Source: Geminicoccus sp. (GTDB lineage: Bacteria > Pseudomonadota > Alphaproteobacteria > UBA7985). Taken from it: 64,000 nucleotides of DNA. Positions 34,973-45,021 of the stretch are shown here, in pieces; position 1 is the first letter of the stretch, and every line of letters starts with the position of its first letter. The notes beneath the pieces are model-generated. The model did not search any database. It was given only the letters and a program-made list of their open reading frames with translations, and was not told the origin of the DNA. The stretch covers positions 58,839 through 122,838 of the forward strand of contig PAPT01000033.1 in the NCBI GenBank assembly GCA_002708995.1, written 5' to 3'. The position numbers and the translations under genes are program-made.

Positions 34973-37126
34973 TTAGCCCTCAAGCGCCGACAAGCGAACC
35001 ACTTTATCGACCGACCCGATGAACTGCGACAGAAGCGCAAGGCGGTTTTCCCGCACTTGAGCGGCGTCAGCATTGACCATAACCCCCTCAAAGAAGGTAT
35101 CGATCGGCCCACGGAGCCCGGCCAGCTCTCCGAAAGTTCCCGCATAATCCTCGTCTACTAGCAGCGTCTCGGCCTGCGAAGCGGACAGGGCGGCGTGCAG
35201 GGCGCGTTCGGCTTCGTCCTCGAACAGGGCCGGATCGACGGCACCCAGACGCAGACCGCTCCCGGTCTCGTTGCTGGCCTTCTTCTCCTCGGCGCGGAGG
35301 ATATTGGCGGCGCGACGGTAGCCGGCGAGCAGGTCCGTGCCCGCTTCGGTGCCGACAAAATCACACAACGCCTCGACCCGGCGGGTCACCCGGACCAGAT
35401 CGTCATCCATGGTGTCACCAGCCTCGAACACGGCCGCAATCCAGTCGTGACGTAGCCCGCTGTCCTTGAGCGTGACCTTCATCCGGTCGGCGATAAAGGC
35501 GAGCAGGTCACTGCCGATGTCGCCGTCGCCGGCGTCACCACCGATGTCGCCGTACAGCGTGACGGCTTCGGTAAAGGCCTCGATCAACGGCACCCGCAGG
35601 CCGTTTTCGACCATCAGTCGCACCACACCCAGCGCGGCACGGCGCAGGGCAAAGGGATCCTTGGACCCCGTCGGCCGCTCGTCGATCCGCCAGAAACCAA
35701 CCAGTGCATCGATCTTGTCAGCCAGAGCCACCGCGACAGACAGCGGCGCGGACGGGCAGGCGTCGTTCGGGCCCAGCGGCGAATAGTGCTCGGCCACCGC
35801 TGCCGCAACGGCATCGCTTTCGCCGTCGTGTCGCGCGTAGTAGGCGCCCATGACACCCTGCAGCTCGGGGAACTCACCGACCATGCCGGTGGTCAAATCA
35901 GCCTTGGACAGGCGCGCGGCGGTCCGGGCAGCATCCCGGTCGGCGCCGGGAATGTGCTGACTGAGCCAGGCCGCGAGCGGCCCGAGCCGGTCCAGCCGGT
36001 CGCCGACGGTTCCCAGCTTGGCGTGGAAGACGATCGACGACAGCGCTGGTACCCGGCTGCCGAGGCTCTGCTTGCAGTCCTGATTCCAGAAGAATTCAGC
36101 ATCGGAAAGGCGCGCGGCGAGCACCCGCTCGTTGCCGCCGGCTATCCGCTCGAAGGTCTCCGCCGGGCGCTGCCCATCGGCCACCGTTATAAAGAACGGC
36201 GCCAGCGAGCCGTCGGCCTGCTGCAGGGCGAAATACTTCTGGTGCTCCTTCATCGACAGCACCAGCACCTCCTTGGGCACGGCCATGAAGCGCTCAGGGA
36301 TGGCCCCACGGACAATGGTCGGCCATTCGACCAACCCCGTCACCTCGGCGAGCAGGCCCGCGTCTTCGATCAGGCTGCAGCCCACGGCCTCGGCCGCCGC
36401 GCGCGCGCCGGTCAGAATAGCCTCCGCGCGCTCCTGCGGGTCGACCATGACAAAGCCCGCGCGCAGCGCCGCGGTAAAGTCGTCCAGCGTGCCAAGCGAC
36501 ACTGCGCCGTCACCGGAAAAGCGGTGGCCCTCGGTCTCACGGCCGAAGGGCAGGCTGACTTCGTTACCCAGATCCAGCGCGCCGGGCACCACGGCATCAC
36601 CGAACAGCGCGACAATCCGGTGCAGCGGTCGCACCCAGCGGAATGTGCCGCGGCCCCAGCGCATGGACTTGGGCCAGCTGAGATCGCGGATCGCGGCTTC
36701 GATCAGGCCGGGCAGCAGGTCGATGGTCTGCTGTCCCTGCACGTGTCGGACGGCGAAATAGAAGTTGCCCTTGGGCGTCTCGCGCAGCTCGGCCTGATCT
36801 AGCGACTCAAGGCCATTGGCGCTGAGGAAGCCGGCGACGGCCTGCTCGGGTGCGCCTTCACGCGGACCACGGCGTTCTTCGGTGCGGTCGGCCTGCGCCA
36901 CCGGGATACCGTCGATCCGCACGGCGAGGTGCCGGGGGGCGTACCAAACCTGCACAGCGCCGGTTTCCAGCCCTTCGGCCTTGAGCGCGTCGGTCAGCAG
37001 GTGGGCAAAGTCATGGGCGGCGGTCTTCTGCATCCGCGCCGGGATTTCCTCGGAAAACAGGTCGATCAGCAGGCTGTCGGTTGCGCCGGAAGTCACGGTT
37101 GAAGTTGAAGTCGCATGCGTGCTCAT
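34973..37126 (-). CDS. glyS: Glycine-tRNA ligase beta subunit
   Basis: A 717-residue protein matching bacterial GlyS. LLIDLFSEEIPARMQ near residue 20 opens the domain, with HLAVRIDGIPVAQ, KSMRWGRGTFRWVRPLHRIVALF and a C-terminal anticodon-binding DALR-like region (FFEGVMVNADAAQVRENRL, given here in two parts by position: about 665-683). With GlyQ it forms the alpha2-beta2 enzyme charging tRNA-Gly. The start ATG (37124-37126) is 2 nt from the glyQ stop, so the two are translationally linked. Confidence 0.95.
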   Translation of the reverse strand: MSTHATSTSTVTSGATDSLLIDLFSEEIPARMQKTAAHDFAHLLTDALKAEGLETGAVQVWYAPRHLAVRIDGIPVAQADRTEERRGPREGAPEQAVAGFLSANGLESLDQAELRETPKGNFYFAVRHVQGQQTIDLLPGLIEAAIRDLSWPKSMRWGRGTFRWVRPLHRIVALFGDAVVPGALDLGNEVSLPFGRETEGHRFSGDGAVSLGTLDDFTAALRAGFVMVDPQERAEAILTGARAAAEAVGCSLIEDAGLLAEVTGLVEWPTIVRGAIPERFMAVPKEVLVLSMKEHQKYFALQQADGSLAPFFITVADGQRPAETFERIAGGNERVLAARLSDAEFFWNQDCKQSLGSRVPALSSIVFHAKLGTVGDRLDRLGPLAAWLSQHIPGADRDAARTAARLSKADLTTGMVGEFPELQGVMGAYYARHDGESDAVAAAVAEHYSPLGPNDACPSAPLSVAVALADKIDALVGFWRIDERPTGSKDPFALRRAALGVVRLMVENGLRVPLIEAFTEAVTLYGDIGGDAGDGDIGSDLLAFIADRMKVTLKDSGLRHDWIAAVFEAGDTMDDDLVRVTRRVEALCDFVGTEAGTDLLAGYRRAANILRAEEKKASNETGSGLRLGAVDPALFEDEAERALHAALSASQAETLLVDEDYAGTFGELAGLRGPIDTFFEGVMVNADAAQVRENRLALLSQFIGSVDKVVRLSALEG

Positions 37127-37128
37127 GA

Positions 37129-38094
37129 TCAGGCCTCTACCGACATCGGCGCGGGTTGGACACCCCGCCCACCCGGGCTGTCCGCCCAGGCCTCGGCGCA
37201 ACCGCGCGCCAGCGCCCGCACCCGGCCGATATAGGCCTGTCGTTCTGTCACCGAGATCACCCCGCGCGCGTCGAGCAGGTTGAACATGTGCGAGGCCTTC
37301 ATGGTCTGGTCATAGGCCGGCAGCGACAGCGGCGGGTCCTGCGCCAGCAGGTGCCGGGACATGGCCTCGGCGTCCTTGAAGTGCTGGAACAGGGCTTTGG
37401 TGTCGGCGTGCTCGAAGTTGTAGGCGGAGAACTCCTGCTCGGCCTGCAGGAAGACGTCGCCGTAGCACTTGCCGCCCTCCTCAGTCGGGATGCCGTCCCA
37501 ATCGAGTTCATAGACATTGTCGACGCCCTGCACGTACATGATCAGGCGTTCGAGCCCGTAGGTCAGCTCCAGCGGGACCGGGTGACAGTCGATGCCGCCG
37601 ACCTGCTGGAAGTAGGTGAACTGACTCACTTCCATGCCATCACACCAGATTTCCCAGCCCAGGCCCCAGGCGCCGAGGGTCGGGCTTTCCCAGTCATCCT
37701 CGACAAAGCGCACGTCGTGCTTCTGCAAATCGATGCCCAGCACCTCCAGCGACCCCAGATACAGCGCCTGTGCGTCGACCGGGCTCGGCTTCATCAGCAC
37801 CTGAAACTGATAGTAGTGCTGCAGCCGGTTGGGGTTGGCCCCGTAGCGGCCATCGGTCGGGCGGCGCGAAGGCTGGACGTAGGCAGCATTCCAGATGTTA
37901 TCGCCGATCGAACGCAGCGTCGTCGCCGGGTGGAAGGTCCCCGCGCCGACTTCCATGTCGTAGGGCTGTAGCAACAGGCAGCCCTGCTCGGCCCAGTAGG
38001 TCTGCAGGTTCAGCACAAGGCGTTGAAAACAGGTGGCCTTGTCGGCCCGTTGTTTTTGGAAGGTCACGGCGTCTGGCTCTCGCGGGCTGGTCAC
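37129..38094 (-). CDS. glyQ: Glycine-tRNA ligase alpha subunit
   Basis: A 321-residue class II synthetase catalytic subunit. Conserved blocks include [19 protein letters not shown] near residue 32, [29 protein letters not shown] and [14 protein letters not shown]. The start is GTG 38094. It is the first gene of glyQ-glyS-PPDK-like on the minus strand. The 141-bp gap to the sppA stop shows no gene. Confidence 0.95.
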   Translation of the reverse strand: MTSPREPDAVTFQKQRADKATCFQRLVLNLQTYWAEQGCLLLQPYDMEVGAGTFHPATTLRSIGDNIWNAAYVQPSRRPTDGRYGANPNRLQHYYQFQVLMKPSPVDAQALYLGSLEVLGIDLQKHDVRFVEDDWESPTLGAWGLGWEIWCDGMEVSQFTYFQQVGGIDCHPVPLELTYGLERLIMYVQGVDNVYELDWDGIPTEEGGKCYGDVFLQAEQEFSAYNFEHADTKALFQHFKDAEAMSRHLLAQDPPLSLPAYDQTMKASHMFNLLDARGVISVTERQAYIGRVRALARGCAEAWADSPGGRGVQPAPMSVEA

Positions 38095-38235
38095 GGATCA
38101 CGTTCAGCGCGGAGACTAACCCCAAGCCAGCGCGGGATACAGCCGCGATCTCAGGGACCGCCCCCGCCCCGGCTGCAACCCTTGCCCGGGCCAACGCCCC
38201 TGCAAACGGCCCTCAGGCCCGGCCCGCAAGGCGAT

Positions 38236-39117
38236 CTAGAGCCCGTATCGGCCCCAGAGCGCCCGGTGTTCGAGCGCCGTGACGGCAGTGCTCAGCGGGT
38301 CGCTGCCGGCGCCTCCACCACCCGAGCCAAGCAGGCCCAGCAGCGGCAGGCCGCGCTTGGGCTTGTTGATCAGCTTGATGCGAACCTTGTCGCCGAAGCG
38401 CGCGCGCAGGGTCGAGCGCATGTCGCCCAGACCGTCAACCAGCCCGACTTCGAGCGCCTTGTCGCCGAGGAACACGTCCCCGTTCATCAGCGCGCGCGGG
38501 TCGTCGACCGTGAACCGCCCCGAGCGGCGGATTTCGACGTAGCGGCGGAAGATTTCATGCAGATCCAGCTGCAGGTCCTTGATCCATTCGACGTCAGCGG
38601 GGCGTTCCTCGCTGAAGGGGTCAAGCCGGGACTTGTTCTCACCCGCCGTATATAGCCGCCGGTCGACACCGAGCTTTTCCATCAGGCCGGTGAAGCCGAA
38701 ACCACCGCTGATCACCCCGATCGAGCCGACAATCGACGCCGGATTGGCAAAAATCTCATCGGCGGCGCAGGCCAGCCAGTAACCACCGCTGGCGGCCACG
38801 TCTTCGGTGAAGGCCAGCACGGGCACCTGTTTTTCGTCGGCCAGCTGGCGGATGCGGGCAGCGATCAGGTTCGACTGCACCGGGCTGCCGCCCGGCGAGT
38901 TGATCAGCAGGGCGACGGCGGCAACATCCTTGGGCTTGAAGGCCTTTTCAATATCGGCGGCGAGGCTTTCGAGATTGAGCACCGGCCCACTGCCGCCCAA
39001 GGGTCCGTTGCTGCGGGTCGGGCTGATGACCCCATGCAGACGCAGGACATGGACCGGGCCGGAAGCGGCGCCGCCGCCCCGGAACAGGCGGCCAAGGACG
39101 GGGATTTTGCTGAGCAT
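38236..39117 (-). CDS. sppA: S49 family signal peptide peptidase SppA
   Basis: A 293-residue serine protease of the short SppA type. The nucleophile Ser is in EDVAASGGYWLACAADEIF and the catalytic Lys in AGENKSRLDPFS; LLINSPGGSPVQSN forms the oxyanion region. It cleaves leftover signal peptides in the membrane. An N-terminal hydrophobic anchor is not obvious, so membrane association may be peripheral. Start ATG 39117 lies 4 nt after the crotonase stop, which indicates co-transcription. Confidence 0.9.
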   Translation of the reverse strand: MLSKIPVLGRLFRGGGAASGPVHVLRLHGVISPTRSNGPLGGSGPVLNLESLAADIEKAFKPKDVAAVALLINSPGGSPVQSNLIAARIRQLADEKQVPVLAFTEDVAASGGYWLACAADEIFANPASIVGSIGVISGGFGFTGLMEKLGVDRRLYTAGENKSRLDPFSEERPADVEWIKDLQLDLHEIFRRYVEIRRSGRFTVDDPRALMNGDVFLGDKALEVGLVDGLGDMRSTLRARFGDKVRIKLINKPKRGLPLLGLLGSGGGGAGSDPLSTAVTALEHRALWGRYGL

Positions 39118-39121
39118 GGGG

Positions 39122-39898
39122 CTACTGACCTTTGAATTCGGACTTGGTTCGGCGGATGAAAGCATCGACGGCCTGCCGATAGTCTTCGCTGTCATAGAGA
39201 TGGTCAGTCAGGTGCCGCTCCGCCAGAGAGCCTGGCTCAGGTCTTTCATCAAGAAGCCGTTTGTGCGCCCGGTGGGACAGCGGCGCGAGGGCGAGGATCT
39301 GCGCCAGCCGCGCATCGAGCAGGGCGTCGAGCGCCGCCGCATCCGGGCTGACGTCGTTGACCAGCCCGATGGACAGGGCCTCGGCCGCGTCGATGGTCCG
39401 CGCGGTGAACAGCAGGTCGCGGCAGACCCCCGGACCGACCAGCGCTTCGAGGCGCTCAAGCGCAACCATGTTGTAGGTAAAGCCCATCTTGGCCGGCGGC
39501 GCACAGAACCCGGAGTCGGCCGCCGCGTATCGCAGGTCGCAGGCCAGCGCGAGCATCAGCCCACCGCCGAAGCAGTTCGCATGAATACGGGCGAGGGTCG
39601 GCACCGGCACCGCCGCCAGAGCCCGGAGGGCCTGATCCACATCGTGATTGTAGGCTTGAGCCGCATTCGCGCCCAGCCGGCTATCGGCAAACTCCTTGAT
39701 GTCACCCCCGGCGCAGAAGGCGCGAGGCCCTTCGCCGCAGATCAGCAGCGCCCGCAAACCGGGCAGCGGGCTGACGCGCTGGTTCAGCAAGTCGGCCAGC
39801 GCCCGCCAGTCCTCCCGCCGGAGCGCGTTCAGCCGCTCGGGCGCGCGCAGCGTCAGGCGGGCGAGGTGGCCATCATCAGAAAGTGAAAGGTCAAACAT
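39122..39898 (-). CDS. Enoyl-CoA hydratase/isomerase (crotonase) family protein
   Basis: A 258-residue crotonase-fold protein. The two oxyanion-hole segments are visible: GPRAFCAGGDIKEFAD and NCFGGGLMLALACDLRYA. The two catalytic Glu of classical enoyl-CoA hydratase (in GGCELAM and QPEINLG) are replaced here by GGLMLAL and PPAKMGF. It is therefore probably an isomerase, hydrolase or other crotonase reaction, or binds CoA esters without hydration. The start is ATG 39898; a TTG five codons upstream is in frame. It is encoded upstream of sppA on the same strand. Confidence 0.82.
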   Translation of the reverse strand: MFDLSLSDDGHLARLTLRAPERLNALRREDWRALADLLNQRVSPLPGLRALLICGEGPRAFCAGGDIKEFADSRLGANAAQAYNHDVDQALRALAAVPVPTLARIHANCFGGGLMLALACDLRYAAADSGFCAPPAKMGFTYNMVALERLEALVGPGVCRDLLFTARTIDAAEALSIGLVNDVSPDAAALDALLDARLAQILALAPLSHRAHKRLLDERPEPGSLAERHLTDHLYDSEDYRQAVDAFIRRTKSEFKGQ

Positions 39899-40062
39899 GC
39901 CGCTTTTTACCAAGGCTGCCGCTGAACCGCGATAGCGAAGGCAAGGGCAAGCGCAAAAGCAAAGGACAGCCCGAGCCAGTCAGGCGGTTGCGCATGCGCG
40001 TGGTTTGTCCGCCGGCGTTCAGCGGCCCGCGTGCAGCGGCGGAGGCTCCGATGAAGACTGGC

Positions 40063-40449
40063 TTATGTCTGAGAGCGAGACTGCTGGCGGAAATCAACGT
40101 GCTCGACGTTGTCGCGGTTGAAACCCGTCGCTGACAGCGAAAACAGCTGTTCGACGCTTTCCAGCAGCGTCAGGGCCTTGTCCGAGGCGAGGCTGTAGAA
40201 GATCGACTGCGCCTGCCGGCGGGTGTTGACGAGGCCGTCAGAGCGGAGAATCGCGAGGTGCTGCGACAGGGCCGACTGGCTCAGGTTGACCTGCTTGGCG
40301 ATTTCGCCCACGGCCATTTCCCGCGAACGCAGCAGCATCAGGATGCGGAGCCTGCGGTCGTTGGACATGGAGCGTAGCAGGCGGCTGGCCGACGACAGAT
40401 TGAAGTCGGCTCCAGCGTTGCCCGTCGGTGTATCATTGTACGATTCCAT
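40063..40449 (-). CDS. ArsR-family regulator, BigR/SqrR-like but without cysteine
   Basis: A 128-residue winged-helix repressor: ILMLLRSREMAVGEIAKQ leads into the recognition helix LSQSALSQHLAILRSDGLV and the wing TRRQAQSIFYSL. The spacing matches the sulfide/persulfide sensors BigR and SqrR, but the protein has no cysteine; the two sensor positions read ILM and LFS. It is divergent from a TusA-like sulfur-carrier gene, across a gap with an AT-rich dyad. It may regulate that gene with another signal, or act as a constitutive repressor. Confidence 0.82.
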   Translation of the reverse strand: MESYNDTPTGNAGADFNLSSASRLLRSMSNDRRLRILMLLRSREMAVGEIAKQVNLSQSALSQHLAILRSDGLVNTRRQAQSIFYSLASDKALTLLESVEQLFSLSATGFNRDNVEHVDFRQQSRSQT

Positions 40450-40495
40450 AGTAGGGATGTTTCTCGCTGCTTTCTAAAGTCAACGTCTGGGACCT

Positions 40496-40510
40496 ATATT
40501 ATTGGTATAT
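40496..40510. promoter_or_regulatory. Candidate ArsR-family operator
   Basis: An AT-rich dyad ATAT-N7-ATAT lies in the 123-bp divergent region between the ArsR and TusA-like genes, an otherwise GC-rich neighbourhood. Its place and form suit an ArsR-family site; the assignment is inference. Confidence 0.35.
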
Positions 40511-40572
40511 TTGCCGAAACCATGGATCCAGACATGTAATTTTGTCGCATCTCAGGCCCGGGAGGATGAGAA

Positions 40573-40827
40573 TTGAACACTGAGAAAGCCACGGAAGCGC
40601 AGGGCGTAGATCTGGACCTTTCCGGGCTGAAATGCCCGTTGCCGGTGCTGAAGGCACGCAAGGCGCTGCGCGACTACGACGACGGCGCCGAAGTCAGCGT
40701 GCGCGTCAACGACCCCAAAGCGCCGGCAGACTTCCGCGCGCTCTGTGATACCGTCGGTCATGAACTGCTGTCGCTGGTCGCCGAGCCGGGCGGGCACCGG
40801 CTGACGCTGCGGGTGCACAATCCCTGA
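40573..40827 (+). CDS. TusA-family sulfur carrier protein
   Basis: An 84-residue protein. LDLSGLKCPLPVLKARKAL carries the CPxP motif whose Cys holds the sulfane sulfur in TusA-like proteins, followed by the two-layer sandwich to the end. It moves sulfur to acceptors in tRNA thiolation, cofactor synthesis or sulfur oxidation; the specific partner is unknown. It starts with TTG 40573 behind a strong GGGAGGAT at 40560-40567; an ATG at 40566 is out of frame. Divergent from the ArsR gene. Confidence 0.87.
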   Translation: MNTEKATEAQGVDLDLSGLKCPLPVLKARKALRDYDDGAEVSVRVNDPKAPADFRALCDTVGHELLSLVAEPGGHRLTLRVHNP

Positions 40828-40873
40828 AGCCCGATAAGCTGTTTTGTTTGTCACAGAGAGAGGGCCAACCGGC

Positions 40874-41845
40874 ATGACCAACCTGATCTTCGCCCACGAT
40901 GACTGCCGGTACCACGGTGACAAGCGCCCGCGCGAGGCCGCCGATGACACGCCCCCACCGGCGGGTTACACCCACCCGGAACAGCCGCCGCGGCTGCGGG
41001 CCGTGCTCGATGGGCTGAACGCAAGCCCGGCTCTTGCCGCGATCGAGCGCAAAGATGCGGCTGAGGCCGACCCCGCGCGGCTCAAGACCCTGCACGGCAG
41101 CGCCTATGTCGACGCCATGCTCCGGCCCGTGGCCGAGGGTGAAATCGACTGGTTCGACGCCGATACCGCGCGCACGGCGGGGTCGCCCCGCGCGGCCCTG
41201 CTCGCCGCTGGCGGCGCGATAGAGGCCGCCGAGCGGGTAATGAACGGCGCGGCGAACCGGGTGTTTGTCGCCGCCCGGCCGCCCGGTCACCACGCCGAGA
41301 CCAACAAGGCCATGGGCTTCTGCTTTTTTGGCAATGTGGCGCTGGCAGCAGAACGCGCACTGGAGCTGGGCGCATCGAGGGTCGCCGTGCTCGATTTTGA
41401 CGTTCATCACGGCAACGGCACGCAGGCGCTGCTGTGGGACAACCCGGACTGCCTCGTGGTTACCAGCCAGCAGATGCCGCTGTGGCCGGGCACCGGCACG
41501 GTCGAAGAACGCGGCGCCCACGACAATGTCATCAACATCCCCATCGACCCCGGCACCGGCAGCGCCGCCTTCATCGAGGCCTGGCAGCCCGCGCTTGACC
41601 GGGTCGACCAGCTCCAGCCCGACCTGATCGTGATATCAGCGGGCTTCGACGCCCATGCGGACGACCCGCTGGCCCAGCTGATGGTCGACGAAGAGGGGTT
41701 CGCCGACCTCACCGCCCGGATCGTGACGCTGGCGCAGGCCCACAGCAGCAGCCGGGTTGTGTCCGTGCTCGAAGGCGGTTACGACCTGCCTGCGCTGTCG
41801 CGGAGTGTGACAGCCCACGCCACCGCTTTGTTTGAAGGAGTCTGA
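40874..41845 (+). CDS. Histone deacetylase-like (HDAC/acetylpolyamine amidohydrolase) family protein
   Basis: A 323-residue arginase/deacetylase-fold hydrolase. RPPGHHAETNKAMGFCFF has the catalytic His pair, DFDVHHGNGTQ two zinc ligands, and SAGFDAHADDPL the third; EGGYD closes the active site. Class II-like bacterial members deacetylate polyamines or unknown small molecules or proteins. It lies just before xseB-ispA-dxs, an arrangement seen in other alphaproteobacteria. The start is ATG 40874. Confidence 0.88.
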   Translation: MTNLIFAHDDCRYHGDKRPREAADDTPPPAGYTHPEQPPRLRAVLDGLNASPALAAIERKDAAEADPARLKTLHGSAYVDAMLRPVAEGEIDWFDADTARTAGSPRAALLAAGGAIEAAERVMNGAANRVFVAARPPGHHAETNKAMGFCFFGNVALAAERALELGASRVAVLDFDVHHGNGTQALLWDNPDCLVVTSQQMPLWPGTGTVEERGAHDNVINIPIDPGTGSAAFIEAWQPALDRVDQLQPDLIVISAGFDAHADDPLAQLMVDEEGFADLTARIVTLAQAHSSSRVVSVLEGGYDLPALSRSVTAHATALFEGV

Positions 41846-41848
41846 GCC

Positions 41849-42097
41849 ATGACTGAGACCGAACTGCCCGACGATATCAAAGCCATGAGCTTTGAGCAGG
41901 CACTTGAAGAGCTGCGCGGGATCGTCGACGGGCTGGAGCGTGGCGACGGCTCCCTCGACCAGAGCATCAAGGCTTACGAACGCGGCTCGCTGCTGCGCAT
42001 GCACTGCGACGCCAAGCTGCGCGAGGCCCACATGAAGATCGAGCAGATCCGGGTCGAAGCCGACGGAACGCCGACCAGCGAACCCTTCGACGCCTGA
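41849..42097 (+). CDS. xseB: Exodeoxyribonuclease VII small subunit
   Basis: An 82-residue helical protein. MSFEQALEELRGIVDGLERG and SLDQSIKAYERGSLLRMHC are the XseB family signature. It binds the large subunit XseA to form the single-strand-specific exonuclease VII. It lies 3 nt after the HDAC-like gene and 6 nt before ispA. xseA is not in this window. Confidence 0.93.
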   Translation: MTETELPDDIKAMSFEQALEELRGIVDGLERGDGSLDQSIKAYERGSLLRMHCDAKLREAHMKIEQIRVEADGTPTSEPFDA

Positions 42098-42103
42098 CGC
42101 ACC

Positions 42104-42991
42104 ATGGACTTCGAGGCCCGGCGCCGTCTCTACCTCGACCGCATTGAAACCGGTCTGGACGCTGCGCTCGCCGGTTGGCGGTCGGGGGCAGAAGCGCCTG
42201 AAACCCGGGTGGAAGACGCAGCCGCCTACGCCCTGCTCGGCGGCGGGAAGCGCCTGCGGGCCATGCTGGCGCTGGCAGCGGGCGAGGTCTGCGGGCTCGA
42301 GGCTGCGCGCGCAGAACGCCTCGCCATCGCCGTCGAGACCCTCCACGCCTACAGCCTCGTGCACGACGACCTGCCCGCCATGGACGACGCCGAAACCCGG
42401 CGCGGTCAACCTTCCGTGCACCGGCAGTTTGACCAAGCAACCGCGATTCTCGCCGGTGACCAGCTGCTGACCTACGCGCTCGGGCACCTTGCGGACGAGC
42501 CGACGGCTCTGCGCGCTCTCTCCGGGGCAGCGGCGCAGATGGTCCGGGGGCAGATGCTGGACCTGCTCAGCGAAAATGAGGCCGTCAGCCTCGACCTGCC
42601 CGCACTGGAGCGGCTACAGGCGCAGAAAACCGGCGCGATCATCCGCTTTGCCTGCGAAGCGCCCGCGCTGGTCGTGGGGTCAGAGGCCGCCGCGCAGGCG
42701 CTGGGCGACTACGGCCGCCATCTCGGGCTGGCCTTTCAGATTACCGACGATCTGCTCGATGCGGTCTCGGATGCGGAGACGCTGGGCAAGCCCGTTGGTG
42801 CAGACGCGCTGGCTGGTAAGGCGACCTTCGTCACCCTGCTGGGCGTTGAAGCAGCCCGTGCGCGGGCTGCACAGGAAATTTCCGCGGCGCGGGCTGCCCT
42901 TTCCGGCCTCGATGGTCATATCAATGACAATGGTGCGGCACTGGCATTCCTGTCTTCTCTGGCGGAATTTGTGCTATCCCGCCACCATTGA
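42104..42991 (+). CDS. ispA: Farnesyl diphosphate synthase (polyprenyl synthetase family)
   Basis: A 295-residue trans-prenyltransferase. The first Asp-rich motif is [14 protein letters not shown] near residue 86 and the second [14 protein letters not shown] near residue 213. [12 protein letters not shown] is the isopentenyl-diphosphate-binding segment. The length and the DDxxxxD spacing match IspA, which makes C15 farnesyl diphosphate for quinones and undecaprenyl carriers. dxs follows 70 nt downstream, placing two steps of isoprenoid supply together. Confidence 0.92.
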   Translation: MDFEARRRLYLDRIETGLDAALAGWRSGAEAPETRVEDAAAYALLGGGKRLRAMLALAAGEVCGLEAARAERLAIAVETLHAYSLVHDDLPAMDDAETRRGQPSVHRQFDQATAILAGDQLLTYALGHLADEPTALRALSGAAAQMVRGQMLDLLSENEAVSLDLPALERLQAQKTGAIIRFACEAPALVVGSEAAAQALGDYGRHLGLAFQITDDLLDAVSDAETLGKPVGADALAGKATFVTLLGVEAARARAAQEISAARAALSGLDGHINDNGAALAFLSSLAEFVLSRHH

Positions 42992-43061
42992 GTCCGATTC
43001 CGGTCCGAAGCTGTCTTCCGGGCAGCCCCGGCCTGTTCCCGGTTCCGCAACGAGTTCGAGT

Positions 43062-45020
43062 ATGTCTGCACCTGATACCACCCGCCCTCAGACCCCAACG
43101 CTGGACCAGATCCAGCGGCCCGAGGATCTGCGTGCGCTGCCCGACGAGGCGCTGCCGGCGGTGGTGGATGAGCTGCGCGCCGAACTGATCGACGCGGTCA
43201 GCCGAACGGGCGGGCATCTGGGTGCCGGTCTGGGCGTGGTCGAGCTGACCGTTGCGCTGCACCGGATCTTCAACACCCCCGACGACCGGCTGATCTGGGA
43301 CGTGGGGCACCAGTCCTACCCGCACAAAATCCTGACCGAGCGCCGCGACCGTATCCGCAGCCTGCGCCAGAAAGACGGGCTGTCGGGCTTTGTGCGCCGG
43401 TCGGAGAGCGAATACGACGCCTTCGGCACCGCCCACTCATCGACCTCGATCTCTGCCGCACTGGGCATGGCCGATGGCATGAACCAGCGCGGCGATGAAA
43501 ACGGGCAGGTGATCGCCGTGATCGGTGACGGCGCCATGTCGGCAGGCATGGCCTACGAGGCGATGAACAACTCTGCGGTCGGGCGCGGGCGGCTGACCGT
43601 GATCCTCAACGACAACGACATGAGCATCTCCCCGCCAGTCGGCGCCATGTCGTCTTATCTCTCCCGCCTGTCGACCAGCCGCGCCTATCAGGGCCTGCGC
43701 GACATCGCTAAGAACATCGCCGAGTGGTTCCCCCGCCCGATTCAGACCGCCGCCAAGCGCTGGGAAGGCTTCGCGCGGACCTACGCCACCGGCGGCACCC
43801 TGTTCGAAGAGCTGGGCTTCTACTACATCGGCCCGATCGACGGCCATAACCTCGACCACCTGCTGCCCGTGCTGGAAAACGTGCGCAAGGCCAACGCGCA
43901 GAGCAGCGGGCCTTTCCTCGTCCACGTGGTCACGCAGAAGGGCAAGGGCTACGCCCCCGCCGAGGCGGCTGCCGACAAATACCACGGCGTCGCGCGCTTC
44001 GACGTGATCTCCGGCAAGCAGAACAAACCCGTCTCGAATGCGCCCAGCTACACCAGCGTGTTCGCCAACGCCCTGATCCGTGAGGCGGAGAAAGACGAGC
44101 GCATCACCGCCATCACCGCCGCCATGCCATCGGGCACGGGGCTGGATCGCTTCGGTGAGCACTTCCCGGAGCGTACCCACGACGTCGGTATCGCCGAGCA
44201 GCACGCCGTGACCTTCGCCGCCGGACAGGCCTGCGAGGGCCTGAAGCCGTTCGTGGCGATCTACTCGACCTTCATGCAGCGCGCCTACGACCAGCTCATC
44301 CACGACGTGGCGATCCAGAACCTGCCGGTGCGCTTCGTACTCGACCGGGCGGGATATGTCGGCGCAGACGGCCAGACCCACCACGGCGCTTTCGATATCG
44401 CCAGCCTGCTGACCGTCCCGAGGCTGGTGGTCGCTGCCCCGGCCGATGAAGCCGAACTGGTGCACATGACCGCGACCGCCGCCGCCCACGATAACGGACC
44501 CTTCGTCTACCGCTTCCCGCGCGGTGAAGGGGTCGGCACGGAACTGCCCGCCGAAGGCGTGCCGCTGCCCATCGGCAAGGGCCGCGTGGTGCGCGAGGGC
44601 AGCACGGTCGCCTTGCTCTCCTACGGCACCCGCCTGAACGATACGCTCAAGGCCGCGGACAAGCTCGCCGCGAGGGGCTTCAACCCGACGGTGATCGACG
44701 CCCGTTTTGCCAAGCCACTGGATTGCGACCTGATCGACCGCACCGTGCAGAGCCACGACGCGCTGCTGACCATCGAGGAAGGCGCCTCGGGCGGCTTCGG
44801 CGCGGCTGTGCTGACCCACCTCGCCGACAGCGGCGCGCTCGACCGGGGTTTCAAGATCCGCACCCTGACCATGCCCGACCGCTTCATCGACCACATGAGC
44901 CCGGCCGACCAGCTGGCTGAAGCCGGTCTGGACCCCGACACCATCGCCTGCCGCGCGTTGCAGCTGCTCGGCATGGACGAGGCCGAAGCCATGCTCACCA
45001 TTTCGGCGCTCTCTGCCTGA
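43062..45020 (+). CDS. dxs: 1-deoxy-D-xylulose-5-phosphate synthase
   Basis: A 652-residue thiamine-diphosphate enzyme, the first step of the MEP pathway. [15 protein letters not shown], the TPP-binding [16 protein letters not shown], the transketolase-type [14 protein letters not shown] and [18 protein letters not shown] are all present. The start is ATG 43062 (MSAPDTT); the frame is open further upstream but overlaps ispA and has no family homology there. tlyA starts one nt after its stop codon. Confidence 0.95.
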   Translation: MSAPDTTRPQTPTLDQIQRPEDLRALPDEALPAVVDELRAELIDAVSRTGGHLGAGLGVVELTVALHRIFNTPDDRLIWDVGHQSYPHKILTERRDRIRSLRQKDGLSGFVRRSESEYDAFGTAHSSTSISAALGMADGMNQRGDENGQVIAVIGDGAMSAGMAYEAMNNSAVGRGRLTVILNDNDMSISPPVGAMSSYLSRLSTSRAYQGLRDIAKNIAEWFPRPIQTAAKRWEGFARTYATGGTLFEELGFYYIGPIDGHNLDHLLPVLENVRKANAQSSGPFLVHVVTQKGKGYAPAEAAADKYHGVARFDVISGKQNKPVSNAPSYTSVFANALIREAEKDERITAITAAMPSGTGLDRFGEHFPERTHDVGIAEQHAVTFAAGQACEGLKPFVAIYSTFMQRAYDQLIHDVAIQNLPVRFVLDRAGYVGADGQTHHGAFDIASLLTVPRLVVAAPADEAELVHMTATAAAHDNGPFVYRFPRGEGVGTELPAEGVPLPIGKGRVVREGSTVALLSYGTRLNDTLKAADKLAARGFNPTVIDARFAKPLDCDLIDRTVQSHDALLTIEEGASGGFGAAVLTHLADSGALDRGFKIRTLTMPDRFIDHMSPADQLAEAGLDPDTIACRALQLLGMDEAEAMLTISALSA

Positions 45021-45021
45021 T

